This document shows positions 24,085 to 33,379 of a DNA stretch of 64,000 bases, one piece after another. Position numbers and translations under genes: made by a program. The stretch covers positions 137,456 to 201,455 of the forward strand of contig CAIMMM010000006.1 of assembly GCA_903842575.1 (NCBI GenBank), in the 5' to 3' direction. The notes beneath the pieces are model-generated. The model saw nothing but the letters and a program-made list of their open reading frames with translations, ran no database searches and was not told where the DNA came from. This DNA comes from an uncultured Bacteroidota bacterium (lineage in GTDB: Bacteria; Bacteroidota; Bacteroidia; Flavobacteriales; Flavobacteriaceae). Positions within the stretch are counted from its first letter, which is position 1. The number at the start of each line of letters is the position of its first letter.

Positions 24085-26262
24085 ATGAGTAAGAAACCAA
24101 AAAAGTTTGGAAAAAAAGAGAAAACGTTCTCAGAAAAGATTTTAAAAATATTATCACAAAATGCCAATAAACCTTTTAATTATAAACAAATAGCAGCTGT
24201 TTTAGAATTAGATGATACCAAAAGTAGAAATGAAATCATAAAAGATTTAAAAATTCTTGCTGCTCAAAAAGTCATCATAGAATCGGAACCTGGAAAATAT
24301 TTAGTCAAAGCAATTAGTCAAGATTATTATGAAGGTACTATTGATATGACTTCTAGAAGAACCGCTTATTTTATTTGTGAAGATTTTGAAGAAGATGTTT
24401 TTATACCCACCAATAATTTAAATCGTGCTTTAGATAAAGATAAAGTAAAGGTTTATGTATATAATCGTCGAAGTGGAAAACGTCCAGAAGGGGAAGTTAT
24501 CGAAGTTTTAGAAAGAGCTAAAACAGAATTTGTTGGTGTTATTGATATTCAAAAGAATTTTGCTTTCGTTACCACTGCAAATGCTAAAATGTACACCGAT
24601 ATTTTTATTCCAAAAGATAAATTAGGAGGTGCCGAGCAAGGAGATGTTGTTGTTGCTAAAATTGAAGATTGGCCAAAAAGAGCCGATTCTCCTTTTGGTT
24701 CAATTATAAAAGTTTTAGGAAAACCTGGTGATCACGATACAGAAATCCATGCTATCCTTGCCGAATATGGTTTACCTTATGATTTTCCTGTAGAAGTTGA
24801 AATTTTCGCTCAAAAAATAGACACTACTATACAAGCCAGTGAAATTATGAAACGGAGAGATATGCGTGATACATTGACGTATACGATTGATCCAAGAGAT
24901 GCCAAAGATTTTGATGATGCCTTATCTTTTAAAAAATTAGAAAACGGAAACTACGAAATTGGCATTCATATTGCCGATGTTTCCCATTATCTACAAGAAG
25001 GAACAATACTCGATGACGAAGCTTTTAAACGAGGAACTTCAGTTTATTTAGTAGACAGAGTGGTGCCAATGTTGCCTGAAGTGTTATCTAATTTTGCCTG
25101 TTCGCTTCGTCCCAACGAAGAAAAATATACGTTTTCTGCCATCTTTGAAATCGATCACAAAGCAACCGTAATGAATCAGTGGTTTGGAAGAACCGTTATT
25201 AATTCAGATCAACGATTTGCTTATGAAGAAGCACAGGTAATTATTGAAACAAAATCGAATATAATTCCGGCAGACATTTCGTTGACAGGAAGTGATTTTA
25301 CAGCTTCGGATGAAATTGTAGAAGCTACTTTAAAACTTGATGAATTAGCTAAAATTCTTCGCAGAAACCGAATGAACAACGGTGCTATTTCTTTTGATAA
25401 AGTAGAAGTAAAATTTAATTTAAGTGAAGACGGCGAACCAGAAGGTGTTTACTTTAAAGTGTCCAAAGACGCCAATCATTTGATTGAAGAATTCATGCTT
25501 TTAGCCAATAGAAAAGTGGCGGAATATATTGGAAAACAAAAGAAAACCTTTGTCTATAGAATTCACGATGAACCCAACGAAGATAAGTTGTTTGCCATGC
25601 AAGCCTTGATTTCTAAGTTTGGTTACAAAATCGATTTACGCGATAAAAAAGATATTTCAAAATCCTTAAATCAGTTGATGGCGGATGTTAATGGCAAAAA
25701 AGAGCAAAATCTGATAGATACTTTAGCCATTCGAACGATGAGTAAAGCTAAATATTCTACGGATAATATTGGTCATTACGGACTAGCATTTGATTACTAC
25801 AGCCATTTTACATCTCCAATTAGACGTTATCCCGATGTGATGGTACATCGTTTACTGCAATATTATTTGGATGGCGGAAAATCGGTAGATACCGAAATTT
25901 ATGAAGAAAAATGTGTGCACGCTTCCAATATGGAAGGTTTGGCCACCAATGCCGAACGTGATTCCATCAAATACATGCAAATTAAATACATGCAGGATCA
26001 CAAAGATCAAGAGTTTGTGGGTGTTATTTCGGGCGTTACCGAATGGGGAATTTATGTGGAAATTATCGAAAATAAATGCGAAGGGATGTGTAGAATTCGG
26101 GAAATTAAGGATGATTATTACACCTTCGATGAAAAACAATATGCATTGGTAGGCGCTACGACTCAAAGCATTTTACAACTAGGCGATGAAGTGATTGTGA
26201 AAGTAAAAAATGCCGATTTAGTGAAGAAACAATTGGATTTTAATTTTATCAGAAAGAATTAA
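24085..26262 (+). CDS. rnr: Ribonuclease R (3'-5' exoribonuclease)
   Basis: A processive 3'-5' exoribonuclease of the RNB family that degrades structured RNA. The 725-residue protein has an N-terminal HTH-like segment (FNYKQIAAVLELDDTKSRNEI), two cold-shock-type OB domains, then the RNB catalytic core with the metal-binding aspartates in TIDPRDAKDFDDALSF, and YSHFTSPIRRYPDVMVHRLL. A C-terminal S1 domain follows (EFVGVISGVTEWGIYVEI). The length is normal for Bacteroidota. It is the first gene of the rightward run. Confidence 0.96.
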   Translation: MSKKPKKFGKKEKTFSEKILKILSQNANKPFNYKQIAAVLELDDTKSRNEIIKDLKILAAQKVIIESEPGKYLVKAISQDYYEGTIDMTSRRTAYFICEDFEEDVFIPTNNLNRALDKDKVKVYVYNRRSGKRPEGEVIEVLERAKTEFVGVIDIQKNFAFVTTANAKMYTDIFIPKDKLGGAEQGDVVVAKIEDWPKRADSPFGSIIKVLGKPGDHDTEIHAILAEYGLPYDFPVEVEIFAQKIDTTIQASEIMKRRDMRDTLTYTIDPRDAKDFDDALSFKKLENGNYEIGIHIADVSHYLQEGTILDDEAFKRGTSVYLVDRVVPMLPEVLSNFACSLRPNEEKYTFSAIFEIDHKATVMNQWFGRTVINSDQRFAYEEAQVIIETKSNIIPADISLTGSDFTASDEIVEATLKLDELAKILRRNRMNNGAISFDKVEVKFNLSEDGEPEGVYFKVSKDANHLIEEFMLLANRKVAEYIGKQKKTFVYRIHDEPNEDKLFAMQALISKFGYKIDLRDKKDISKSLNQLMADVNGKKEQNLIDTLAIRTMSKAKYSTDNIGHYGLAFDYYSHFTSPIRRYPDVMVHRLLQYYLDGGKSVDTEIYEEKCVHASNMEGLATNAERDSIKYMQIKYMQDHKDQEFVGVISGVTEWGIYVEIIENKCEGMCRIREIKDDYYTFDEKQYALVGATTQSILQLGDEVIVKVKNADLVKKQLDFNFIRKN

Positions 26263-26296
26263 TTAGTAGTGTTCAGTGCTCAGTTATAAAATAGTC

Positions 26297-26965
26297 ATGA
26301 AAAATTTAGTTTGTAGTTTATTATTAATTAGTACGGTTGCTTTTTCTCAAATCGAGAAAGAAGTTGGCGATTTCTATAAAGTAACAGCATTTGACCAAAT
26401 AGATGTTTTATTAATTCAGTCTGATGAGAATAAAATAATCTTGAATGGAAATGGAGCTGAGGATGTTGAGTTGATTAATAAAAACGGAGAATTAAAAATA
26501 AGAATGCCACTTACAAAATTGCTTTCTGGCGATAATATTTCAGCAACGGTTTACTTTAAAGAGCTTACTGCCGTTGAAGCGAATGAAAAATCAAGAATTT
26601 CAAGCGAAGTAATTTTCGAAGCCACGGGTTTTGATATTATAGCCAAAGAAGGGTCGGAGATAAAAATCAAGCTTTTGGTGGATAGATTAATAGTGAAAGT
26701 AGCTAATGGATCCCAAGTTAATGTGGAAGGAAATGCTATAACCCAAGATGTTCTGATTAATTCAGGAGGAATTTATGAAGCGGAAAAACTACGAACAAGC
26801 CAAACTTATATTACAGCAAATGCAGGTGGTGAAGCGGATATTTATGCTACCGATATTGTAGACGCAAAAGTTCGTGCCGGAGGTGTTATTACCATTTATG
26901 GAAAACCAAAACAAATTAATCAAAATATCGTTGCGGGAGGAAGAATAGAAGAAGCTAAGAAATAA
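26297..26965 (+). CDS. Secreted head GIN domain (DUF2807) protein
   Basis: The track starts at a GTG (26276); ATG at 26297 gives 222 residues with a clean signal peptide, MKNLVCSLLLISTVAFSQ. The mature protein is a right-handed beta-helix-like DUF2807 domain: FDQIDVLLIQSDENKIILNGN, then repeated short beta-strands ending ADIYATDIVDAKVRAGGVITIYGKPKQINQNI. This is a cell-envelope protein common in Bacteroidota, annotated as a putative adhesin, with unproven function. It lies 34 bases after rnr. Confidence 0.9.
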   Translation: MKNLVCSLLLISTVAFSQIEKEVGDFYKVTAFDQIDVLLIQSDENKIILNGNGAEDVELINKNGELKIRMPLTKLLSGDNISATVYFKELTAVEANEKSRISSEVIFEATGFDIIAKEGSEIKIKLLVDRLIVKVANGSQVNVEGNAITQDVLINSGGIYEAEKLRTSQTYITANAGGEADIYATDIVDAKVRAGGVITIYGKPKQINQNIVAGGRIEEAKK

Positions 26966-26970
26966 TTTCT

Positions 26971-26978
26971 TATTTTTG
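26971..26978 (+). promoter_or_regulatory. -7 element (TATTTTTG) before the LysE-type gene
   Basis: TATTTTTG matches TAnnTTTG, 22 bases before the ATG at 27001. The surrounding DNA is T-rich, so the match is weaker evidence. Confidence 0.4.
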
Positions 26979-27000
26979 ATTTTTCACTTTAAATAATTAT

Positions 27001-27675
27001 ATGCTACAAGATATATTATCAGGAATACCATTAGGAATTTTTTTAAGTTTCATGATTGGTCCTGTTTTTTTTGTACTCCTTGAAACCAGCGCTGTTAAAG
27101 GATTTCGGGCGGCATTAGTATTTGATTTTGGAGTAGTTACTGCCGACATTGTTTTTATTTCTTTAGCTTATTTTAGTAGTTACAGGTTGATACTAAGAAT
27201 AAAAAATGATCCTGCTATTTATATATTTGGTGGAATTTTGATGCTTAGCTATGGTTTAGTTTCTTATTTAAAAACAAAAAAAGCGAGGAAAAATTTCAAC
27301 GAAAAAGAAATCCTAGAAATCACAAAAAATAATTATACAAGCCTTTTTATTAAGGGTTTTTTATTAAACTTTATTAATGTGGGTGTTTTATTATTTTGGT
27401 TTTTGGTGTTGCTTACCTTTGGTCCAAAATTGGAATTAGAAACCTCAAGAATGCTGATATTCTTTACAGCCGTAATAGGGACATATTTACTTGTTGACAT
27501 CGGAAAAATTGTATTAGCTAAGCAGTTAAAAAGCAAAATGACTCCTATGAATATTTTAAAAATCAAGAAATTAATTAGTGTTTTATTAATTGTTTTTGGA
27601 TTGGTTTTGATGTTTCAAGGTTGGTTTCCAAGCGAAAACAAACTCGCAAAAAAGGTTTTAGAGAAGATTGATTGA
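27001..27675 (+). CDS. LysE/RhtB-family exporter
   Basis: A 224-residue inner-membrane protein with about six membrane spans. The N-terminal IPLGIFLSFMIGPVFFVLLETS is the LysE family signature, with the GP pair in span 1, and LNFINVGVLLFWFLVLL corresponds to the N-P region of the second half. Members export amino acids or related small molecules; the substrate here is unknown. It stands alone downstream of the DUF2807 gene. Confidence 0.88.
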   Translation: MLQDILSGIPLGIFLSFMIGPVFFVLLETSAVKGFRAALVFDFGVVTADIVFISLAYFSSYRLILRIKNDPAIYIFGGILMLSYGLVSYLKTKKARKNFNEKEILEITKNNYTSLFIKGFLLNFINVGVLLFWFLVLLTFGPKLELETSRMLIFFTAVIGTYLLVDIGKIVLAKQLKSKMTPMNILKIKKLISVLLIVFGLVLMFQGWFPSENKLAKKVLEKID

Positions 27676-27735
27676 GAGAAATAAATCAAATTGTTTTTTA
27701 ATAATAACTTCCAGGCTTCTTTAAGAGCTTTGGCA

Positions 27736-27753
27736 GCATCGTCCGGAGTCGAA
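27736..27753. repeat. Partial direct repeat of the tRNA-Cys 3' end
   Basis: GCATCGTCCGGAGTCGAA matches GCATCGTCCGGATTCGAA in the tRNA-Cys (27823-27840) at 17 of 18 positions, in the same orientation, 87 bases away on the 3' side of the tRNA. This is the arrangement left by integration at a tRNA gene. Confidence 0.6.
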
Positions 27754-27787
27754 AATTCCTTTAAATACTTTTCTAAAAATTTAAAAC

Positions 27788-27819
27788 AAAAAAAAGAGAC
27801 ACATTACTGTATCTCTTTT
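27788..27819 (-). terminator. Terminator of the tRNA-Cys transcript
   Basis: On the minus strand the tRNA is followed directly by AAAAGAGATAC, a 6-base loop, GTGTCTCTTTT and more T residues, with one mismatch (G-U) in the 11-base stem. Confidence 0.85.
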
Positions 27820-27820
27820 G

Positions 27821-27891
27821 AGGCATCGTCCGGATTCGAACCGGAGTAGGAGCTTTTGCAGAGCCCAGCCTAGCCGCTCGGCCACGACGCC
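27821..27891 (-). tRNA. tRNA-Cys (anticodon GCA)
   Basis: The minus strand folds as a complete tRNA: acceptor GGCGTCG pairing with CGATGCC (one G-U), a D-arm GGCCGAGCGGCTAGGC, anticodon arm GGGCT-CTGCAAA-AGCTC with anticodon GCA, and T-arm TCCGG-TTCGAAT-CCGGA. The discriminator base is U, which is the main cysteine identity element. CCA is not encoded. A terminator follows immediately. Confidence 0.96.
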
Positions 27892-27978
27892 AATAGGACG
27901 GCAAATATAGGTTTTTTTTTGAAAGTTCCAAAGTTTTTTAAAACAGCAACTTTGTGCTTCTCATTTATCAAATCGCAC

Positions 27979-28338
27979 TTAATTTCTATATTCTTCCATT
28001 TCAATCGTAACAGCCTCCACATCACCACCAATGGGAGGATTTAGTTTTGAAACTGCTAAAATAATCCTTGAAATCGAGGGAATTTCTTTAAAAATCCTAG
28101 TGATTATGCGGTGTGCAACATTTTCTAATAATTTAGAACGAATATCCATTTCTTCCACCACAATTTTATTTAAAAGCACATAATCAACGGTATCTTTTAG
28201 CTCATCCGTTATAGACGATTTTCTTAAATCGGTTTTGATTTCCAAATCAATGCGGTAATCCGAACCAATTTTTCCTTCTTCTTCCAAGCAGCCGTGAAAT
28301 GAAAATGTTCTTATGTTTTGGAGTTTTATTGTTCCCAT
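27979..28338 (-). CDS. folB: Dihydroneopterin aldolase
   Basis: Converts dihydroneopterin to 6-hydroxymethyl-dihydropterin in folate synthesis. The 119-residue length is normal. FHGCLEEEGKIGSDYRIDLEI holds the pterin-site glutamate region, DTVDYVLLNKIV the middle motif, and KLNPPIGGDVEAV the conserved lysine near residue 100. It stands alone on the minus strand, divergent from glnS. Confidence 0.93.
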   Translation of the reverse strand: MGTIKLQNIRTFSFHGCLEEEGKIGSDYRIDLEIKTDLRKSSITDELKDTVDYVLLNKIVVEEMDIRSKLLENVAHRIITRIFKEIPSISRIILAVSKLNPPIGGDVEAVTIEMEEYRN

Positions 28339-28446
28339 TTTATGTTAATTCGGTTATTTAGTGATTCAGTTATTTGTCTTTGGATAATAAAGATTTTTTT
28401 AATGCTTTATCAAATACCCAAATAAACGAATAACCAAACATTTATT

Positions 28447-28454
28447 TATCTTTG
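28447..28454 (+). promoter_or_regulatory. -7 element (TATCTTTG) for glnS
   Basis: TATCTTTG matches TAnnTTTG and lies 17 bases before the glnS ATG. Confidence 0.7.
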
Positions 28455-28471
28455 CTAAAATTACAAAAAAA

Positions 28472-30157
28472 ATGTCAACCGAAGAAAAAGCACTCAATTT
28501 CATTGAACAAATTATAGAAGAAGATTTAAAAAATGGTTTGTCGCAGGACAAATTGCGTTTTCGTTTTCCTCCAGAACCTAACGGTTACTTACACGTGGGT
28601 CATGCCAGTGCGATTTGTTTGAATTTTGGTTTAGGCATTGATTATAAAGCGCCGGTGAACTTGCGTTTTGATGATACAAATCCCGCAAAAGAAGAGCAGG
28701 AATTTGTGGACGCCATCAAAAAAGACATCGAATGGCTTGGTTTCACTTGGTCTGAAGAACGATATGCTTCCGATTATTTCCAACAATTATACGATTGGGC
28801 GGTTGCATTTATCAAACAAGGGAAAGCATATATTGATAGCCAATCTTCCGAAGAAATGGCCAAACAAAAAGGAACGCCAACACAAGTAGGTACTAATTCT
28901 CCTTTTAGAAATCGTTCGGTTGAAGAAAATTTAGACTTATTAACACGAATGAAAAACGGTGAGTTTCCAAATGGAACGCACATTCTTCGTGCTAAAATTG
29001 ATATGACGCACACCAATATGTTGATGCGTGATCCCATTATGTACCGCATTTTACATTCGCATCACCACCGAACCGGAAACGATTGGTGTATTTATCCAAT
29101 GTATGACTGGGCTCATGGTGAAAGTGATTATATAGAACAAATTTCGCATTCATTTTGTACGTTGGAGTTTTTACCTCATCGTGAATTGTATGATTGGTTT
29201 TTAGATCAAGTATATGATGCTGCAAAAGTGCGTCCGAAACAAAGAGAATTTGCTCGTAGAAACTTATCACACACTGTTGTTTCTAAACGTAAATTATTGC
29301 AATTGGTGGAAGAAAAACATGTGACTTCCTGGGATGATCCAAGAATGAGCACACTTTCAGGAATGCGAAGACGAGGTTACACGCCTATGGCCATTCGGAA
29401 TTTTGCCAATACGATTGGAATTGCCAAACGTACCAATTTAATTGATGTTTCCCTTTTGGAGTTTTGTGTTCGAGAAGATTTGAATAAAACAGCGCCAAGA
29501 GTTATGGCCGTTTTAAATCCGGTAAAATTGGTAATTACCAATTATCCTGATGGAAAAGAAGAGCTTTTAGAAGCTGAAAACAGTCAGGAAGATGCAAGTT
29601 TAGGTTTTAGAGAAGTGCCTTTTTCTAAAGAATTATATATCGAAAGAGAAGATTTTCAAGAAGAAGCGAATAAGAAATTTTTTAGATTGACATTAGGAAC
29701 TGAAGTCCGTTTGAAAAACGGTTATATCATCAAAGGCGAAAGCGTTGTAAAAGATTCGGAAGGGAACATTACCGAAATTCATTGTACTTATGATGAAGAT
29801 TCCCGAAGTGGAAGCGGCACCGAAGCATCTCAACGAAAAGTAAAAGGAACGATTCACTGGGTTTCTATAAAGCATGCGATTACTGCAGAAATCCGTTTGT
29901 ATGATAGATTGTTTACGCACGAAAATCCAGACGGCGATAAAGAAGTGGACTTCAAAGAATACATCAATCCCAATTCCTTGGAAGCGATTACAGGTTATTT
30001 AGAACCAAGTTTATTAACTGCACAAGATGGTGAGCGATTTCAATTTCAACGATTGGGCTATTATTGTGTGGATAAAGATTCCTCTATTGAAAAATTAGTT
30101 TTTAACAAAACAGTTGGCTTAAGAGATACTTGGGCAAAAGTGGAAAGTAAAGAATAA
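28472..30157 (+). CDS. glnS: Glutaminyl-tRNA synthetase
   Basis: A 561-residue class I synthetase charging tRNA-Gln. The HIGH motif is in PPEPNGYLHVGHASA and the KMSKS equivalent in HTVVSKRKLLQL. Other GlnRS marks are LRFDDTNPAKEEQEFVDAIKKDI and GNDWCIYPMYDWAHGESDYIEQ. The C-terminal beta-barrel anticodon domains follow. The length is normal. It is monocistronic: own promoter upstream, strong terminator after the stop. It shares ancestry with gltX 3 kb downstream. Confidence 0.97.
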   Translation: MSTEEKALNFIEQIIEEDLKNGLSQDKLRFRFPPEPNGYLHVGHASAICLNFGLGIDYKAPVNLRFDDTNPAKEEQEFVDAIKKDIEWLGFTWSEERYASDYFQQLYDWAVAFIKQGKAYIDSQSSEEMAKQKGTPTQVGTNSPFRNRSVEENLDLLTRMKNGEFPNGTHILRAKIDMTHTNMLMRDPIMYRILHSHHHRTGNDWCIYPMYDWAHGESDYIEQISHSFCTLEFLPHRELYDWFLDQVYDAAKVRPKQREFARRNLSHTVVSKRKLLQLVEEKHVTSWDDPRMSTLSGMRRRGYTPMAIRNFANTIGIAKRTNLIDVSLLEFCVREDLNKTAPRVMAVLNPVKLVITNYPDGKEELLEAENSQEDASLGFREVPFSKELYIEREDFQEEANKKFFRLTLGTEVRLKNGYIIKGESVVKDSEGNITEIHCTYDEDSRSGSGTEASQRKVKGTIHWVSIKHAITAEIRLYDRLFTHENPDGDKEVDFKEYINPNSLEAITGYLEPSLLTAQDGERFQFQRLGYYCVDKDSSIEKLVFNKTVGLRDTWAKVESKE

Positions 30158-30180
30158 TATTTTAGCAATATAGTTACAAT

Positions 30181-30207
30181 AAAAAAGAGCCAATTTGGCT
30201 CTTTTTT
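30181..30207. terminator. Bidirectional terminator between glnS and the SPFH gene
   Basis: AAAAAAGAGCC / GGCTCTTTTTT form a perfect 11-base stem around a 5-base loop, with A and T runs on either side. It serves two convergent genes. Confidence 0.92.
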
Positions 30208-30223
30208 ATTTGTTTAAATTAAT

Positions 30224-31204
30224 TTATTCAGCAGGATTGGAGGTATCGGATGGGTTATAATCCAATGAAGTAGTATCCTTATTTTTCTTAACCCTTTTGG
30301 GTTGGTTTTTCATTTGTTCTCCCATGATGCTCGAAGCGGTAAAGCTTGTGACCATATTGTTCAGCATATCACTGGCGGCTTGTGGCGAATTGGGCAATAA
30401 AATCAAATTTGAATTGGTATCCGCGCCAATCGCTTGTAGCGTATCATAGTGTTGCGTTATGACAATCAAAGCCGAAGCTTCCTGGGAATTAATCCCCACA
30501 TTGTTTAAAACTTCTACACTTTCTACCAATCCACGAGCAATTTCTCTACGTTGATCGGCAATACCTTGTCCTTGTAATTTTTTACTTTCGGCTTCGGCTT
30601 TTGCTTTTGCCACAATTCTAATTCTTTGTGCTTCCGATTCGAAAGTCGCCGCGGTTTTTTCTCTGTCGGCAGCATTGATACGGTTCATCGCATTTTTTAC
30701 TTGAATATCTGGATCGATATCGGTTACCAGGGTGTTGATGATATCGTAACCATACGTCATCATGGCTTCGTTCAATTCGCGTTTTACACCAATCGCAATA
30801 TCATCTTTTCTTTCAAAAACGTCGTCCAAAATTAACTTCGGCACTTCGGCACGAACAACATCAAAAACATAAGCCGTAATTTGATCATGAGGATATTCTA
30901 ATTTATAAAATGCTTCATACACCTTGTCCTGAATTACATTAAATTGTACCGAAACTTTCATTTTAATAAAAACGTTGTCTTTGGTTTTGGTTTCAATAAT
31001 TACATCCAATTGTTGGATTCTTAAATTCACACGACCGGCAATGCGGTCAATTATGGGAAGTTTAAGTTGCAAACCCGAACTTCGAATGCTGGTAAATTTT
31101 CCGAAACGTTCAATAACAACAGCGCTTTGTTGCTTGACGGTAAAAAAGGAGGAAAAGAAAATAAAAAGACATAAAACGAGAAATACAATTAAAAATATAG
31201 ACAT
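30224..31204 (-). CDS. SPFH/Band 7 (stomatin/slipin-like) membrane protein
   Basis: A 326-residue protein with an N-terminal membrane anchor (residues 2-22) and an SPFH domain: VVIERFGKFTSIRSSGLQLKLPIIDRI, VSVQFNVIQDKVYEAFYKL, IINTLVTDIDPDIQVKNAMNRI. An Ala/Glu/Lys-rich coiled-coil follows (AKAKAEAESKKLQGQGIADQRREIA). Such proteins form large membrane-attached oligomeric cages and associate with proteases; QmcA is the E. coli relative. No NfeD partner is adjacent. Confidence 0.92.
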   Translation of the reverse strand: MSIFLIVFLVLCLFIFFSSFFTVKQQSAVVIERFGKFTSIRSSGLQLKLPIIDRIAGRVNLRIQQLDVIIETKTKDNVFIKMKVSVQFNVIQDKVYEAFYKLEYPHDQITAYVFDVVRAEVPKLILDDVFERKDDIAIGVKRELNEAMMTYGYDIINTLVTDIDPDIQVKNAMNRINAADREKTAATFESEAQRIRIVAKAKAEAESKKLQGQGIADQRREIARGLVESVEVLNNVGINSQEASALIVITQHYDTLQAIGADTNSNLILLPNSPQAASDMLNNMVTSFTASSIMGEQMKNQPKRVKKNKDTTSLDYNPSDTSNPAE

Positions 31205-31250
31205 TTTTTTAAATTTAAATTGTTAGTATATTGTTTATACGAAATATGTG

Positions 31251-31258
31251 TATGTTTG
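31251..31258 (+). promoter_or_regulatory. Promoter (TTG, 17-base spacer, TATGTTTG) for the outer-membrane barrel gene
   Basis: TATGTTTG is preceded by TTG at 31231-31233 with a 17-base gap, both elements of the Bacteroidota promoter. It lies 22 bases before the ATG at 31281. Confidence 0.68.
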
Positions 31259-31280
31259 TTACAAATAAAATAAGTTCTCC

Positions 31281-31910
31281 ATGACGAAAAAGCTTTTAAT
31301 TATTTGCCTTCTAATTACAGCCACTTCATTTGCACAATACGGATACCGAGATTCTAATATGATTGGAATCACTTTAGGATTAAATCAATTCAACGTAACC
31401 ACATCAGATTTTAAAACCACCCCAGGACAAGGTTGGAATGTTGGGCTTTCCATGCGTGGAAATTTCTATAATAATTGGGATGCCCTTTACGGAATTCAAT
31501 TTAGTGAGTACAATTTTAAAGTTGAGACTTTAAACGCAACAATGCATATAAGAGAAACTAATTTAAAATTGCCTTGTGCCAATATTACTTTTCAGTTGAG
31601 CTATAAATTTATTGAAAACCATTTGAGTGTTGAATTTGGTCCAATGGTTCAGATTAATGGGAAATTTGCCGTAGAAAAAACAGAAGAAAACAACATCATT
31701 AATGATATTGCAGATGATATTCCCATTAAGAGCTTAACGGACGTAAGCAACGTTAGCTTTTATCCAGTTGCCGGACTTACTGCCGGAGTTAGAAATGCCA
31801 GATTGAATATTACTTACCAATATGGTGTAAATAATATATTCGCAAAAGCAGATGGCGGTTTTAGCGGGCATGCTTCTGTAATTAATGGCAATGTAATTTT
31901 CTACTTCTAA
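31281..31910 (+). CDS. Outer-membrane beta-barrel protein
   Basis: A 209-residue protein with a signal peptide (MTKKLLIICLLITATSFAQ) and alternating amphipathic strands: NMIGITLGLNQFNV, GWNVGLSMRGNFY, ITFQLSYKFIENHLSVEFGPMVQ, FYPVAGLTAGVR. It ends in FYF, the terminal aromatic typical of barrels inserted by BAM. It fits the PorT/OmpW-like small barrels of Bacteroidota. No specific function is apparent. It may be co-transcribed with the next gene, 23 bases on. Confidence 0.82.
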   Translation: MTKKLLIICLLITATSFAQYGYRDSNMIGITLGLNQFNVTTSDFKTTPGQGWNVGLSMRGNFYNNWDALYGIQFSEYNFKVETLNATMHIRETNLKLPCANITFQLSYKFIENHLSVEFGPMVQINGKFAVEKTEENNIINDIADDIPIKSLTDVSNVSFYPVAGLTAGVRNARLNITYQYGVNNIFAKADGGFSGHASVINGNVIFYF

Positions 31911-31933
31911 TCTTATCTAACTTCAAACCATTC

Positions 31934-33379
31934 ATGAAAGAAAAGCTAATTTTAACCACGGCACTGCTATCGTTTGCCTTTGCAAAAGCTCAAACGATTA
32001 TCGTAGAGGACACTTATGAAAAAAATAACAAACCGGTTTCTTATGACTTGTTGTTTAAAAGCCAAAAAGTAGTAATCTGCAAAGGGAAAAAAATTGGTGG
32101 ACTGGTTGCGGGTTCGCAAACCAATAATATCTACAGTTATGATTTCTCAGGAAATAAAACTGCCATTGTTGAAAATGCAAAACTATACCAATGCAATTAT
32201 TCAAATTCTGAAAAAGCACTTCGGGTTGTGGATATTTCAGACGGATTGTTTAAAGCTACAGTAAAATATTTAGTGGATGGTAAATACACAAATCCGGTTT
32301 TGATGGATCAATCCAATGCTTTTCGAAGATACTTCCCATACTATAACAATTTTACCGACAAATATGAAATAAGGCTGACCAATCAACAAAACAAAGACGA
32401 TATTGACTATCAAAAAGATAACCTTAATTTATCGGTGGTTGATATCATGACCAAAAAAAGAAAAGCCTACAAATTGGAAAAACCTAATGTGGCGAGAATA
32501 ACGTCGGGAAATTTTGTGCTGCCAGAAAAAAAGCTGGGGTTGAATTATCGATTCAATGACGATGACTCGTTTGATTTTATTACCAAATCGATTGCTTTTG
32601 ATTATTCTAAAACTACTTTGTATAAAACAACTTATAACTTATCGGATGGCAAAATTTCAAAAGATATTGCCTTTGAATTAAGCCTGACGGGAAAATATTT
32701 TATCTATTCCCATAATAGCGCCGGATTCACAGATACACCAGCAAATAAATCATTACCGTACTTTGATGATGACCTGTTTGTAAACAATTATATTACAGAC
32801 AGGAATAATGGAGATGTCTATGTTTATGGATTATATAGCGATAAACCAGCTTCTTTGAATAAAGAAGTAATTCCAAGAGGTTATTATGTTTTCAAGTTTG
32901 ATAAAACTGGAAAAAAGCTTTGGGAATCTATCAATAAGATAGAAGACAAAGATTTCAACGAAAAACATTATATGTATTATACAGAAACGGATTTATCTTT
33001 TATCAATAATAAACTTTGTTTTTATGCTTTTGTTAATGAAAATGATGAATATTTAAATTATGGAATTTTAGACCAAGCGACAGGAAATCAAGAAAAAAGC
33101 AAAAAAATTGTTTTTCATGAATACGAGTCAAGAGTGGGTGTTGGCAGTGATTTTTTTAAATTAGACTATGAGTATAAAAACATCAAAGAATTAAAAAACA
33201 AAAAATTTAATGTCTTGGGGATTATAGCTTATGATAATAATAGTAAGTACGCGGATTATGTAAAAAATGTTAAGATTAAAGGAGAAACCCATTTTTTAAC
33301 CCGGTTTACAAACTTTGGAATGTTGGTAATAGAAACAGATAATGATGAATATTATAAAGTTCTTTATTTTAAAGAATAA
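31934..33379 (+). CDS. Secreted protein of unknown function
   Basis: A 481-residue protein with a signal peptide (MKEKLILTTALLSFAFAKAQ). The remainder is hydrophilic with regular beta-strand character (YSYDFSGNKTAIV, YKTTYNLSDGKISKDIAFELS, GYYVFKFDKTGKKLWESINKI), which suggests a beta-propeller-like or repeated beta fold. I do not recognise a family. There is no T9SS C-terminal sorting domain. It follows the barrel gene closely and ends in a terminator, so the two are likely a unit. Confidence 0.8.
   Translation: MKEKLILTTALLSFAFAKAQTIIVEDTYEKNNKPVSYDLLFKSQKVVICKGKKIGGLVAGSQTNNIYSYDFSGNKTAIVENAKLYQCNYSNSEKALRVVDISDGLFKATVKYLVDGKYTNPVLMDQSNAFRRYFPYYNNFTDKYEIRLTNQQNKDDIDYQKDNLNLSVVDIMTKKRKAYKLEKPNVARITSGNFVLPEKKLGLNYRFNDDDSFDFITKSIAFDYSKTTLYKTTYNLSDGKISKDIAFELSLTGKYFIYSHNSAGFTDTPANKSLPYFDDDLFVNNYITDRNNGDVYVYGLYSDKPASLNKEVIPRGYYVFKFDKTGKKLWESINKIEDKDFNEKHYMYYTETDLSFINNKLCFYAFVNENDEYLNYGILDQATGNQEKSKKIVFHEYESRVGVGSDFFKLDYEYKNIKELKNKKFNVLGIIAYDNNSKYADYVKNVKIKGETHFLTRFTNFGMLVIETDNDEYYKVLYFKE

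Noticed and set aside
25852-26166. Minus-strand 104-residue ORF
   Set aside because: Antisense of the rnr S1 region without independent support.
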